Source: Bacillota bacterium
Lineage (GTDB): Bacteria > Bacillota > Clostridia > Christensenellales > SZUA-584
Assembly (NCBI GenBank): GCA_023397655.1
Contig: JAEWTW010000025.1
Location: 1 to 64,000, forward strand
Direction of reading: 5' to 3'
DNA length: 64,000 nucleotides
Within the stretch, counting starts at the first letter, position 1. Each line of letters starts with the position of its first letter. The notes under the pieces are model-generated. The model searched no databases. It had not been told where the DNA came from and worked only from the letters and a program-made list of their open reading frames with translations. Below are positions 50,040 to 57,526 of the stretch, piece after piece. The position numbers were made by a program, and so were the translations under genes.

Positions 50040-50246
50040 ATGAGAGTTATTCTTTCCAGAATCCGCGAGGCGCGCAACCTGACTCAGCAAGCCGTTGCTG
50101 ATGCCGCCAATATATCACAGGGGCATTACAACTACATCGAAAGCGGTAAAAGCAGGCCGTCGCCGAGAGTCGCAGAGAGAATCGCGCAGGTGCTGAGCAT
50201 CAAGAAAGAGGACATATTCGCTGTGTTCTACGGGGAGGGTGCCTAA
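50040..50246 (+). CDS. XRE-family regulator
   Basis: A 68-residue single-domain helix-turn-helix protein (NLTQQAVADAANISQGHYNY, then SGKSRPSPRVAERIAQVL). GCAGGAGG precedes the ATG. It is in the late part of the early operon and may control its timing. Its stop shares a base with the next start. Confidence 0.83.
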   Translation: MRVILSRIREARNLTQQAVADAANISQGHYNYIESGKSRPSPRVAERIAQVLSIKKEDIFAVFYGEGA

Positions 50247-50308
50247 TGAGCATACTCGAATGGATGGCGCTTTGGTGCCTTGTGTGGATGGGGGCGGGGA
50301 AGCTATGA
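50246..50308 (+). CDS. 20-residue hydrophobic peptide
   Basis: ORF of 20 residues, mostly one hydrophobic stretch with three Trp (MSILEWMALWCLVWMGAGKL). The upstream GGGGAGGG is well placed, the start overlaps the previous stop (TAATG) and its own stop overlaps the next ATG (ATGA). The tight coupling favours real translation; the role may only be to pass ribosomes on. Confidence 0.4.
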   Translation: MSILEWMALWCLVWMGAGKL

Positions 50309-50421
50309 AGATCAAAGTCACCGGCATTGCCGGGACAAATAAAAAACAGGAGGACAAATCAAATGATGAACGTGTGCAACACTTCTACAGCGTGCCCGGG
50401 GCACGAAGCGGTCGGAGTTAA
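50305..50421 (+). CDS. small ORF, unknown
   Basis: A 38-residue ORF starting MKIKVTGIAGTNKKQED, with GGCGGGG upstream and ATGA coupling. Its second half overlaps the frameshifted gene at 50363 in another frame. It may be real only in its first part. Confidence 0.35.
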   Translation: MKIKVTGIAGTNKKQEDKSNDERVQHFYSVPGARSGRS

Positions 50422-50655
50422 ACCGACATTAACAACTGAGGTTAGCGAGTTATTCGACAAAGCAACGCGGATCGCGGGAAAAGCTTGCCGTGCGCGGGAA
50501 AAGCTTGCCGTGCGCGGGATCAGATTATCGGGCCGCGGCCCGTTGACCCAGCGCCAGGCAAACCTGTTGACTGCATGGAAGCCGCAATACTGGACATTCA
50601 TCGCGTTTTGTCGGAAGCCGAGAGCATTCTTGATAATTTGAACGACGCCCTGTAA
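50363..50655 (+). pseudogene. phage gene disrupted by a 20-bp tandem duplication
   Basis: CAGGAGG precedes ATG 50363 and the frame starts MMNVCNTSTACPGHEAVG. A 20-bp unit is present twice (50,474-50,493 and 50,494-50,513), which shifts the frame. With one copy removed the frame stays open to TAA at 50,653-50,655 and gives a 90-residue protein ending in a good helix, ILDIHRVLSEAESILDNLND. As it stands the frame runs instead into an unrelated basic end at 50,641. The intact protein is not recognised. Loss of one copy by slippage would restore it, so this could be reversible. Confidence 0.75.
50474..50518 (+). repeat. 20-bp perfect tandem duplication
   Basis: Two exact copies of a 20-bp unit beginning GCGGGAAAAGCTTGC, plus the first five bases of a third. 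The unit is not a multiple of three. Confidence 0.97.
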
Positions 50656-50686
50656 CAAAAAAAAAAAGCCGTCCCCTCGACGGCTT
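50653..50686 (-). terminator. terminator pointing leftward
   Basis: AAGCCGTC (50,666-50,673) pairs with GACGGCTT (50,679-50,686). The A-run at 50,657-50,667 makes a long U-run only on the leftward transcript, although no leftward gene lies immediately to the right. On the rightward strand the T-run is absent. Confidence 0.7.
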
Positions 50687-50742
50687 ACGGAATGGTGTAT
50701 CTTGTCAATTCATCATACCATATGTTGGGGGGCGATTGCAAG

Positions 50743-51207
50743 GTGAGGAAGTCACATATCAGAGATTATGCAACAGCGGCTTTTCAGTATTACGCCCTGA
50801 CAGGGGGCAGCGATAAGCTGAAAAAGCAGATCATGGCTCAGGTGATCGAGGAGCAGAAAAAGCGTGAGGAGAGGCGGCAGCAGGGCGAAGTGTCAAGCCC
50901 GACCGAAGAGGCAATAAACCGCTTTGAGCTAAAGCTGGCCGAGCGCGTTGCAGAACTGCAGGATCTGGACGCGGTGGAGAAGACGATTGCCTTTTTCGAG
51001 AGCTTTGGAAACCATACCGGGAGCAGCATGATGAAGGCGCTCAAGATGGTCTACATGGTGGATCCGCACAGGGATCCGGAGAAGGGCGAAATATCAGAGC
51101 GCGTCCATCACGCTGAGATCAACATACCCGCCAGCGAACGCAGCATTTACGGGTGGCTGGCATTGGCACGAAAGACTTTCGCCAAGGAGAGGGGGCTGAG
51201 GTTCTGA
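50743..51207 (+). CDS. putative late transcription regulator (ArpU/RinA-like)
   Basis: A 154-residue protein placed right before the packaging genes, where ArpU/RinA-type sigma-like activators are found in phages of Bacillota. The N-terminus RKSHIRDYATAAFQYYALTG and the C-terminus ASERSIYGWLALARKTFAKERG (a helix pair like sigma region 4) fit such a role; a long charged helix lies between. The start is uncertain: GTG 50743 with a G-rich site upstream is preferred over ATG 50722 and GTG 50692. Confidence 0.6.
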   Translation: MRKSHIRDYATAAFQYYALTGGSDKLKKQIMAQVIEEQKKREERRQQGEVSSPTEEAINRFELKLAERVAELQDLDAVEKTIAFFESFGNHTGSSMMKALKMVYMVDPHRDPEKGEISERVHHAEINIPASERSIYGWLALARKTFAKERGLRF

Positions 51208-51431
51208 TGTTTGAGCCAGAGAAATTCGATCCGGGCAGATACGATTGCCGTCGATGTCCAGAGGCAGCGTGGTGCGAAACCGATGAACAGCTTGAGCGCA
51301 TGTATGATACGGTGGGGTGCCACAAATGCCGGATAGCGAAAGCGACGGCGGAGTTGAATGCCGCCATTTTCAAGTCGTTCGGCGCAATCGGAAAGGCATT
51401 TAAAAATTTTTTTCTAAAAAGTTTGCAGTAG
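51207..51431 (+). CDS. phage cysteine-containing protein
   Basis: A 74-residue protein with CRRCPEAAWC and GCHKCR, a C-x2-C-x5-C ... C-x2-C pattern likely to bind zinc. The C-terminus is a helix (IFKSFGAIGKAFKNFFLKSL). The ATG shares a base with the upstream stop. Last gene before the late promoter region. Confidence 0.6.
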   Translation: MFEPEKFDPGRYDCRRCPEAAWCETDEQLERMYDTVGCHKCRIAKATAELNAAIFKSFGAIGKAFKNFFLKSLQ

Positions 51432-51436
51432 TAGGG

Positions 51437-51587
51437 GTCTGTCAAGTGGTATAATGGGTACAGTCGAGAGAGTAGGGTCAATGCAAAGCGGCTCTCTCAA
51501 AACCAAATCACATCGCTGGATGCCGTCTGATACTGGTGCCTGCACCGGTTGAATGCCAGCAAGTTTATGAACACGGCACCAAAAGCA
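51437..51587 (+). promoter_or_regulatory. late promoter and structured leader before terS
   Basis: Extended -10 element TGGTATAAT at 51,447-51,455 with no clear -35, as expected for an activator-dependent late promoter. The leader then holds hairpin GAGAGAG/CTCTCTC (51,466-51,472 and 51,492-51,498) and TGCCGT/ACGGCA (51,519-51,524 and 51,571-51,576) enclosing CTGGTG/CACCGG. No ORF fits between 51,432 and 51,650. The same stretch could contain the packaging (cos or pac) site, which often lies just before terS. Confidence 0.5.
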
Positions 51588-51626
51588 GAGGTTAGGTGAA
51601 CTTTTCACACCTGACCTCTTTTCTTT
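51588..51626 (+). terminator. terminator between late promoter and terS
   Basis: GAGGTTAGGTG (51,588-51,598) pairs with CACCTGACCTC (51,608-51,618), one G-U pair, followed by TTTTCTTT. It is a strong intrinsic terminator inside the leader of the packaging operon. Confidence 0.82.
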
Positions 51627-51666
51627 ACCCAGAATAAAAACGCCGGCGGAGGTGGTGAGTCGTTGG

Positions 51667-52590
51667 ATGGAGCCGAGAGAGCAGGCCCGTAAGCTGTACG
51701 AGGAGTCGGGCGGGCGGATGCCGCTGAAAGAAATCGCCACTCAGCTGGGCGTGTCCGACGGCACTGTCCGGTCGTGGAAAAAGCGCGGCAACTGGGACGG
51801 CGATAGTGCAACGTTGCAAACGAGTGCAACGCAACGCAAGCGGCGCGCGGCAACGAACCGCAAAGCGGCCGAGGGTATCAGCGCTAACGAAGAACTGACC
51901 GAGCGCGAGAAGGATTTCTGCGCGGCGTTCGTCGCCAACCCGGTCGGGGCACAGGCTGCCATGATGACCGGGCGCTACAGCACTCACGGCTCCGCGCGCA
52001 TGGCCGCGTGTGAGATGATGAAAAAGCCCGCGGTGCAGGCTGAGATTGAAAGGCTCCGCACCATCAAGCGGCAGATGTTTCTGGCCGAGGCCGACGATGT
52101 GATTGAGATGCACATGCGCATCGCGTTTGCGGATATGTCGGCGTTCGTGGAGTGGGGGCGCGAAGAGGTAGAAGTCATGGGGCCGTTTGGGCCTATTGAG
52201 ATACCAGTGGAGGATCCCGAAACGGGAGAGAAAACCACTAAGAAAATCATGAAGACCGTGAATACTGTTCGATTCAAGGAGCACGGTGAAGTGGACGGCG
52301 CTGTTGTCCAGCAGGTGAAGATCGGGCGCGACGGAGCCAGCATCAAGTTGGTCGACCGGCAGAAGAGCCTCGATTTCCTTGAGCGGTATTTCACCATGAA
52401 CCCGATGGACAAACACAAGCAAGCTTACGATGCGAAGCATTATGCTCTCGAAGAGCGCCGCGTAAAGATGACGGAGGACAAGCTGCACGGCATCACAGCG
52501 GATATGGACGCGATCAAAGAGGGACTCAAGGAGATCACGAAGATCATCAACGCGCCTGCGCCTGACCGGAGGCTGGAAGATTATGAATAA
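51667..52590 (+). CDS. terS: terminase small subunit
   Basis: A 307-residue DNA-recognition subunit of the packaging motor. The N-terminal helix-turn-helix (MPLKEIATQLGVSDGTVRSWKKRGNW) binds the packaging site, followed by the terminase_2-type core EELTEREKDFCAAFVANPVGAQAAMMTGRYS. A beta insert (residues about 160-215) and a C-terminal coiled coil follow. It is longer than many TerS but like B. subtilis YqaS-type proteins. ATG 51667 is used; GTG 51652 or 51655 are alternatives near GCGGAGG. It overlaps terL by 8 nt. Confidence 0.88.
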   Translation: MEPREQARKLYEESGGRMPLKEIATQLGVSDGTVRSWKKRGNWDGDSATLQTSATQRKRRAATNRKAAEGISANEELTEREKDFCAAFVANPVGAQAAMMTGRYSTHGSARMAACEMMKKPAVQAEIERLRTIKRQMFLAEADDVIEMHMRIAFADMSAFVEWGREEVEVMGPFGPIEIPVEDPETGEKTTKKIMKTVNTVRFKEHGEVDGAVVQQVKIGRDGASIKLVDRQKSLDFLERYFTMNPMDKHKQAYDAKHYALEERRVKMTEDKLHGITADMDAIKEGLKEITKIINAPAPDRRLEDYE

Positions 52591-53935
52591 GCAGGCTCCG
52601 TTCTCGGCCAATCAAAAGGCGTTTTATGATAGGGCGCTGCGCAGCTGGTTCAACGTCGCGGAGGGCGGCAAGCGGGGCGGCAAGAACGTGCTCACCACAA
52701 TGGCGTTCTGCCGGCGGTTGGAAGAGCACCCCAACAAGCTGCACCTGGTAGCGGGTGTGTCCATCGCCACGGCCAAGCTGAACATACTCGACTGCGACGG
52801 CTTCGGGCTGCTGAACTATTTCTCCGGTCGGTGCAAAGAGGGCAAGTACAAAAACCGCGACTGCCTGTACGTGCAGACACCGGCGGGCGAGAAGATCATC
52901 CTGGTGTCCGGTGGCGGTAAAGCGGGCGACAACAAGCTAATCCAGGGCAACACGTACGGCATGGCGTACGTCACCGAGGCCAACCTGTGCCATCAGGATT
53001 TTATCAAAGAGGTGTTCGATCGGACGTTGTCCAGTGACGACCGCGCGATATTCCACGACCTCAACCCGAAAGCGCCGGGGCACTGGTACTATGTGGATGT
53101 GCTGGCGTTCCACGAAGCGCAGCAGGCGGCCAATGAGAAATACGGCTACAACTACGGCCATTTCACCATCGCGGACAACATGAGCGTGTCGGATGAGAAG
53201 CTGCGCAAGACCATCGCGACGTACGACAAGCAGAGCGTCTGGTACGAGCGCGACATCAAGGGTAGGCGTAAAGCGGCCGAGGGGCTCATCTATCGCGCGT
53301 TTGCGGACAACCCGGAGGCCTTCACCATCGACGAAGCGCCGCCGGCGGCATTCTGCACAATCGGCCTTGACTTCGGAGGCAACAAGAGCGGCCACGCACT
53401 GCAGTGCACTGGCATCGAGCCGGGTTATCGCGGTGTGGCCACACTGGACGAGGATTACAGCAAGAAAGAGATGGATCCCAACCAGCTCAATGCCTGGGTG
53501 GTGGCGTTCGTCAAGAAGCAGCAGGCAGCCGGCTACAAGGTAATCGAGATATCCGCGGACAACGCGGAGCCGGTGCTTATCCGCGGTGTGCGTAATGCTC
53601 TCGCAAAAGCGGGGGTCGGTGTCCCGGTGCGCAATGCACTCAAGGGACCGATTATTGACCGTATACGATTCTACGAGGCACTGATGGGTATAAAGCCGAA
53701 ACCGCGTTACAGGGTGATGCGGCATTGCGTGCACACTATTGATGCGTTTTCTACGGCGCTGTGGGATCCCGACGAGCTGGAGGACACGCGTCTGGACGAC
53801 GGCTCGACCAACATAGATTCGATCGACGCGCAGGAGTATAGCACGGAGAGATACCAGAAACAGATCCTTGACATGATTATTTTAGGCGGTGATGCAAGTG
53901 GAAATCAGAAAGCTCCTCGAGAAGCTCGGACATAA
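52583..53935 (+). CDS. terL: terminase large subunit
   Basis: A 450-residue packaging ATPase-nuclease of the PBSX/YqaT group. The ATPase part has SWFNVAEGGKRGGKNVLTT as the phosphate-binding loop, and GMAYVTEANLCHQDF for the Walker B region; HDLNPKAPGHWYYVDV follows. The nuclease part begins FCTIGLDFGGNKSGHAL with the first Asp and ends with a VHTIDAFSTALWD-type Asp. It pumps phage DNA into the prohead. The 3' end overlaps the portal gene by about 40 nt. Confidence 0.92.
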   Translation: MNKQAPFSANQKAFYDRALRSWFNVAEGGKRGGKNVLTTMAFCRRLEEHPNKLHLVAGVSIATAKLNILDCDGFGLLNYFSGRCKEGKYKNRDCLYVQTPAGEKIILVSGGGKAGDNKLIQGNTYGMAYVTEANLCHQDFIKEVFDRTLSSDDRAIFHDLNPKAPGHWYYVDVLAFHEAQQAANEKYGYNYGHFTIADNMSVSDEKLRKTIATYDKQSVWYERDIKGRRKAAEGLIYRAFADNPEAFTIDEAPPAAFCTIGLDFGGNKSGHALQCTGIEPGYRGVATLDEDYSKKEMDPNQLNAWVVAFVKKQQAAGYKVIEISADNAEPVLIRGVRNALAKAGVGVPVRNALKGPIIDRIRFYEALMGIKPKPRYRVMRHCVHTIDAFSTALWDPDELEDTRLDDGSTNIDSIDAQEYSTERYQKQILDMIILGGDASGNQKAPREART

Positions 53936-55268
53936 GAACCTTCTCTCCAGCGACTGGTATTCGAATATCGAAAAGTGGCTTAACTGGTATGGCGGCAAGG
54001 CGAAGTTCCACGATTACACGGTTTATAACGGTCAGCAGTTTGTGCCGTGCACACGCAAAACGCTCGGCATGGCGAAGAAGGTCTCCGAGGATAAGGCGGA
54101 TCTGCTGCTGAACGAAAAGGTGGAGATCGCTGTCGCGGGCGGCGCAGAGCTGCAGAAGTATCTTGACGCCGTGCTCGATGATAATAATTTCTGGGTGCGC
54201 GGCAATCAGCTGGTGGAGCTGGCCAACGCTCTCGGAACAGGGGCTTTTGTCGAATTCAAAGAGAACGACGTTGTCCGGATCGACTACATACCCGCGTCAT
54301 GTGTATGGCCGCTTTCTTGGCGTAACGGCAACATCACCGAATGTGCATTTGCCAGCAGGCTCTCCTCGGGTGACGATGAGCAGACATACGTCAACCGGCA
54401 TCTTATCGAAAACGGTAAGTATGTAGTCTATAATGACTTGTTCGACAAGCAGGGCGCCCCGCTGGCACTCCCTGCGGGCGTGTTGCCCCAGTGGAGCACA
54501 GGCAGCGCGACACCGCTGTACCAGATCATCACACCGAATATTGCGAATAACATCGACATAGCCAACCCGATGGGTATATCGGTGTACGCCAACAGCATCG
54601 ACGACTTACAGATGATCGACCTTGCGTATGACAGCTTTTTCAACGAGTTCAAGCTGGGCAAAAAACGTATTTTTGTCGATGATACGATGCTGAAGCCGAC
54701 CCCTGTGAGTGGCGAACTTGTGCCCATATTTGATACGAACGATACCGTGTTCTACGGCATACCGAGGGTGGACGGCGACAAGAAACCTATCACCGAGAGC
54801 AACATGGATCTGCGCGTAGATGATCACATCAAAGGCATTCAGACGGCCCTCGACGTTCTTTCCGAAAAGTGTGGTTTCGGCAAGGGATATTACAAGTTCG
54901 ACGGCGACAACGTCACGACGGCGACGCAGGTGATATCCCAGAACAGCAAGCTGTTCCGTCGGGTGCAGAAAGACGAGATCATATTGGACAAAGCGCTCAC
55001 AGACATGGTGCGTGCCGTCCTGTTTCTCGGCGGAAAAAGCCCCGACGCAGAGGTCAGCATCAACTTTGATGATTCGATCATCGAGGACACTGAGGCCAAG
55101 GCCAACCGCGCCATGCGGGAACAGTCCGCTGGCATCATTGACGACGTTGAGTATTTTATGATCACGCGGAACCTCGATGAGAAAAGTGCACAGGAGCTTG
55201 TCGACAAGATCGCGGCGCGCAAACCTGAGCCGCCTCCGACGCCTGATCTGTTCGGTGGTGGTGCCTGA
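53892..55268 (+). CDS. portal protein
   Basis: A 458-residue portal of the SPP1/A118 type, forming the ring through which DNA enters the head. Typical segments are WYSNIEKWLNWYGGKAKFHDY near the start, VSEDKADLLLNEKVEI, YVNRHLIENGKYVVYN, and the long C-terminal helices around VTTATQVISQNSKLFRRVQKDE. The start is uncertain: ATG 53892 is given, but AGGCGG at 53,884-53,889 suits GTG 53898 better. Ends with a Pro-rich tail and overlaps the next gene by one base. Confidence 0.9.
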   Translation: MQVEIRKLLEKLGHKNLLSSDWYSNIEKWLNWYGGKAKFHDYTVYNGQQFVPCTRKTLGMAKKVSEDKADLLLNEKVEIAVAGGAELQKYLDAVLDDNNFWVRGNQLVELANALGTGAFVEFKENDVVRIDYIPASCVWPLSWRNGNITECAFASRLSSGDDEQTYVNRHLIENGKYVVYNDLFDKQGAPLALPAGVLPQWSTGSATPLYQIITPNIANNIDIANPMGISVYANSIDDLQMIDLAYDSFFNEFKLGKKRIFVDDTMLKPTPVSGELVPIFDTNDTVFYGIPRVDGDKKPITESNMDLRVDDHIKGIQTALDVLSEKCGFGKGYYKFDGDNVTTATQVISQNSKLFRRVQKDEIILDKALTDMVRAVLFLGGKSPDAEVSINFDDSIIEDTEAKANRAMREQSAGIIDDVEYFMITRNLDEKSAQELVDKIAARKPEPPPTPDLFGGGA

Positions 55269-56446
55269 TGCTGTCGCCGGAACAGATAACGGAGATCGCG
55301 GCTAAGCTGCTGGAGCTGTATCAGCGTATCGAGAGCGATCTGCTGCTGAGCGTCGCGTCGCGATTTTCTGCACTCGAGGGCGCACCGATATCCGGCATGG
55401 CGGCATGGCAGGTGGAAAAGCTGAATCAACTGGGAGTGCTACGGGCTGAAAACGTGAAGCTGATTGCTAAGTATTCCGGAGTCGCCGAAAAGGAGATTGC
55501 CAAAGCGCTTATCGAGGCCGGTTACAAGGCCGTCGAGTATGACGAAGCTGTTTATGCCCGGGCGTTTGACAAGGGGCTGCTGCAAACCGCTGCGAGCCCG
55601 CTCAAGGCGTCGCCCAGCGTTCAGCAGATACTAGACGCTGCGATCACGAACGCGCGGCAGGTGTTCAACCTCGTAAATACCGTGGCCATCGCCAGCGCGT
55701 CGGACGCGTTCCTCGAGATCGTGAACCAGGCATATCTCGAAACGAGTCTCGGCGTGCGCAGTTATACCGACGCTATCCGGACCGCTGTGCGCAACCTCGC
55801 CGACAAAGGGATCACTGGTGTCAAGTATGTCGACAAGCTGGGGCGCACAATCAACTACCAGATTGACACCGCTGTGCGGCGTGCTATACTCACCAGCTCC
55901 ACTCAGACTGCGGGCAAGATTCAGCTACAGCGTGCGCGGGATTGGGGCTGCAATCTTGTGGAGGTGACGAGCCACATCGGCGCACGGCCCTCACACGCCG
56001 AATGGCAGGGCAAGATTTACAGCGTCGACGGAAGTACCGCCGAGTATCCGAATCTCGCCGCTGTGACGGGCTACGGGACCGCAGACGGCCTCAAGGGCAT
56101 CAACTGCAGGCATGACATGTATCCGTTCTTCGAGGGGCTGAGCGAGCAGACGTATAAGCCGTACGATATGGATGAGAACGAGCGGGCATACCGGGAGGCG
56201 CAGGAGCAACGAGCGCTTGAGCGGGATATCCGTCAACAGAAACGCCGCATACTGGCCGCTGAGGAAATAGGCGATGAACAGACACTGATGACCGCACGGG
56301 TGAAGCTGAAAGAGAAAGAAGCTAAGCTGAAAGCGTTCCTCGAAGAGAGCGGACGCACCAAGCGCTCGGACAGGCAGCAGGTTTACGGCTTCGGACGGTC
56401 GCAGGCTTCGAGTGCCTCGTGGGCAGGGAGGAAAGCAGGGGTATGA
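55268..56446 (+). CDS. phage minor capsid/head morphogenesis protein
   Basis: A 392-residue protein of the minor capsid protein 2 family (SPP1 gp7-like position). The N-terminal two thirds are helical; the conserved C-terminal core reads ARPSHAEWQGKIYSVDGS, TGYGTADGLKGINCRHDMYPFFEG. A charged coiled coil follows (ERDIRQQKRRILAAEEIGDE). A few copies enter the head with the portal and help DNA ejection in related phages. Start at 55268 shares a base with the portal stop. Confidence 0.88.
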   Translation: MLSPEQITEIAAKLLELYQRIESDLLLSVASRFSALEGAPISGMAAWQVEKLNQLGVLRAENVKLIAKYSGVAEKEIAKALIEAGYKAVEYDEAVYARAFDKGLLQTAASPLKASPSVQQILDAAITNARQVFNLVNTVAIASASDAFLEIVNQAYLETSLGVRSYTDAIRTAVRNLADKGITGVKYVDKLGRTINYQIDTAVRRAILTSSTQTAGKIQLQRARDWGCNLVEVTSHIGARPSHAEWQGKIYSVDGSTAEYPNLAAVTGYGTADGLKGINCRHDMYPFFEGLSEQTYKPYDMDENERAYREAQEQRALERDIRQQKRRILAAEEIGDEQTLMTARVKLKEKEAKLKAFLEESGRTKRSDRQQVYGFGRSQASSASWAGRKAGV

Positions 56447-56808
56447 CAGAGTTACAAAAGATCAATGTGCTTGGAATGCCTTACGCCATAATCGTTAAGA
56501 AATATGACGAAGAGCCAGAATTTGAAAGCCGTGACATTGTAGGCTTTTGCGATGGTTATGCGAAGGAAATCGTGCTTTGTGATCTTGCGACCCATAGAGA
56601 TTATAAGCACGAAGAGCCTAAAACAATGGCTCCGTATCGCAATTGTAATCTCCGGCATGAAATAGTTCACGCTTTTCTGTTTGAGAGCGGGCTGGCTCAG
56701 AACTCAGGAGACACGAATGCATGGGCGCAGAACGAGGAAATGGTTGACTGGATCGCCAGGCAGGGCCCTAAAATTTATGAGGCGTGGAAAGAAGCAGCTT
56801 GTATCTGA
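56443..56808 (+). CDS. HExxH metallopeptidase-like phage protein
   Basis: A 121-residue protein with the zinc motif HEIVHAFLFESGL near residues 70-82 and a later Glu-rich helix (WAQNEEMVDWIARQGP) that could give the third ligand. The rest is a small beta domain (YAIIVKKYDEEPEFESRD). GGGAGG lies upstream and the ATG overlaps the minor-head stop. The DNA is more AT-rich than the head genes around it, so it looks like a cargo gene. Function unknown; a role as prohead protease is unlikely at this size. Confidence 0.72.
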   Translation: MTELQKINVLGMPYAIIVKKYDEEPEFESRDIVGFCDGYAKEIVLCDLATHRDYKHEEPKTMAPYRNCNLRHEIVHAFLFESGLAQNSGDTNAWAQNEEMVDWIARQGPKIYEAWKEAACI

Positions 56809-56953
56809 TATAAACGCGGCGCTCTCAAGGCGCTGTTTTTATACCCAAAATTAACCGGGCGCACGGAGAACAATATGCGTACCGCAATACCGGGACTGGC
56901 CGGAGCTCCGAGTAATATCGGCAGCGATCAAGGATAGCGGTTTGGAGGTTGAC

Positions 56954-57505
56954 ATGTTGGAATGGCTCAAAACGATACTCGGTGATAGCTACACCGACGA
57001 CATTGACAAGGCGGTATCTAAGGAGATTGGCAAGGGCTTTGTGGCCCGTGCAGATTTCAACGCTCTGAACGAGGAAAAGAAAAAACTCGGAGAGACAGTA
57101 ACAGAGCGCGACGGCCAGCTTGAGGCGCTGAAAAAGGTTGACGCCGCGGGGCTTCAGGCTGAAATCACGAGGCTTCAGGGTGAAAACGCCACGGCAAAAA
57201 CAGAGTACGAGGCGGAGCTTAAAAAGGTTAAGCTCAACAGCACGCTCGAAACACGGCTCATAAAAGATGGCGCTGTGAATACCAAAGCTGTTATGGCATT
57301 GCTCGACGCGTCGAAAATCTCTCTCGATGGTGACAACCTTGTGGGCTATGACGACCAGATCAAGGCGCTCAAAGAGAGCGAAAAATGGGCGTTCCAAACA
57401 GGTGCGCCCGGCAGCACCGGGATGAATCAGAATCCCGGCGGCTCTGGTGAGCGGACGCTGGCCGACGATATTACGGCGCAGCTTTATCCCACAACAAAAC
57501 AATAA
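56954..57505 (+). CDS. phage scaffolding protein (GP20-like)
   Basis: A 183-residue protein with a long coiled coil (about residues 30-100, for example EEKKKLGETVTERDGQLEAL) and a C-terminal helical domain (LETRLIKDGAVNTKAVMALL). This is the pattern of GP20 minor structural/scaffold proteins, placed as usual just before the major capsid gene. GGAGG at 56,944-56,948 fits ATG 56954. It should guide capsid assembly and then leave the prohead. Confidence 0.85.
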   Translation: MLEWLKTILGDSYTDDIDKAVSKEIGKGFVARADFNALNEEKKKLGETVTERDGQLEALKKVDAAGLQAEITRLQGENATAKTEYEAELKKVKLNSTLETRLIKDGAVNTKAVMALLDASKISLDGDNLVGYDDQIKALKESEKWAFQTGAPGSTGMNQNPGGSGERTLADDITAQLYPTTKQ

Positions 57506-57526
57506 ACGAAAGGTAGGTAATTCAAT

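Noticed and set aside
51519..51579. tRNA-like stretch ending in CCA with TGCCGT/ACGGCA acceptor-like pairing
   Set aside because: Only about 58 nt, no T-loop GTTCGA consensus and no standard anticodon arm; better read as leader or packaging-site structure.
56813..56841. Terminator-like GGCGCT repeat with a T-run after the HExxH gene
   Set aside because: The two GGCGCT copies are direct, not inverted; the possible pairing is weak.
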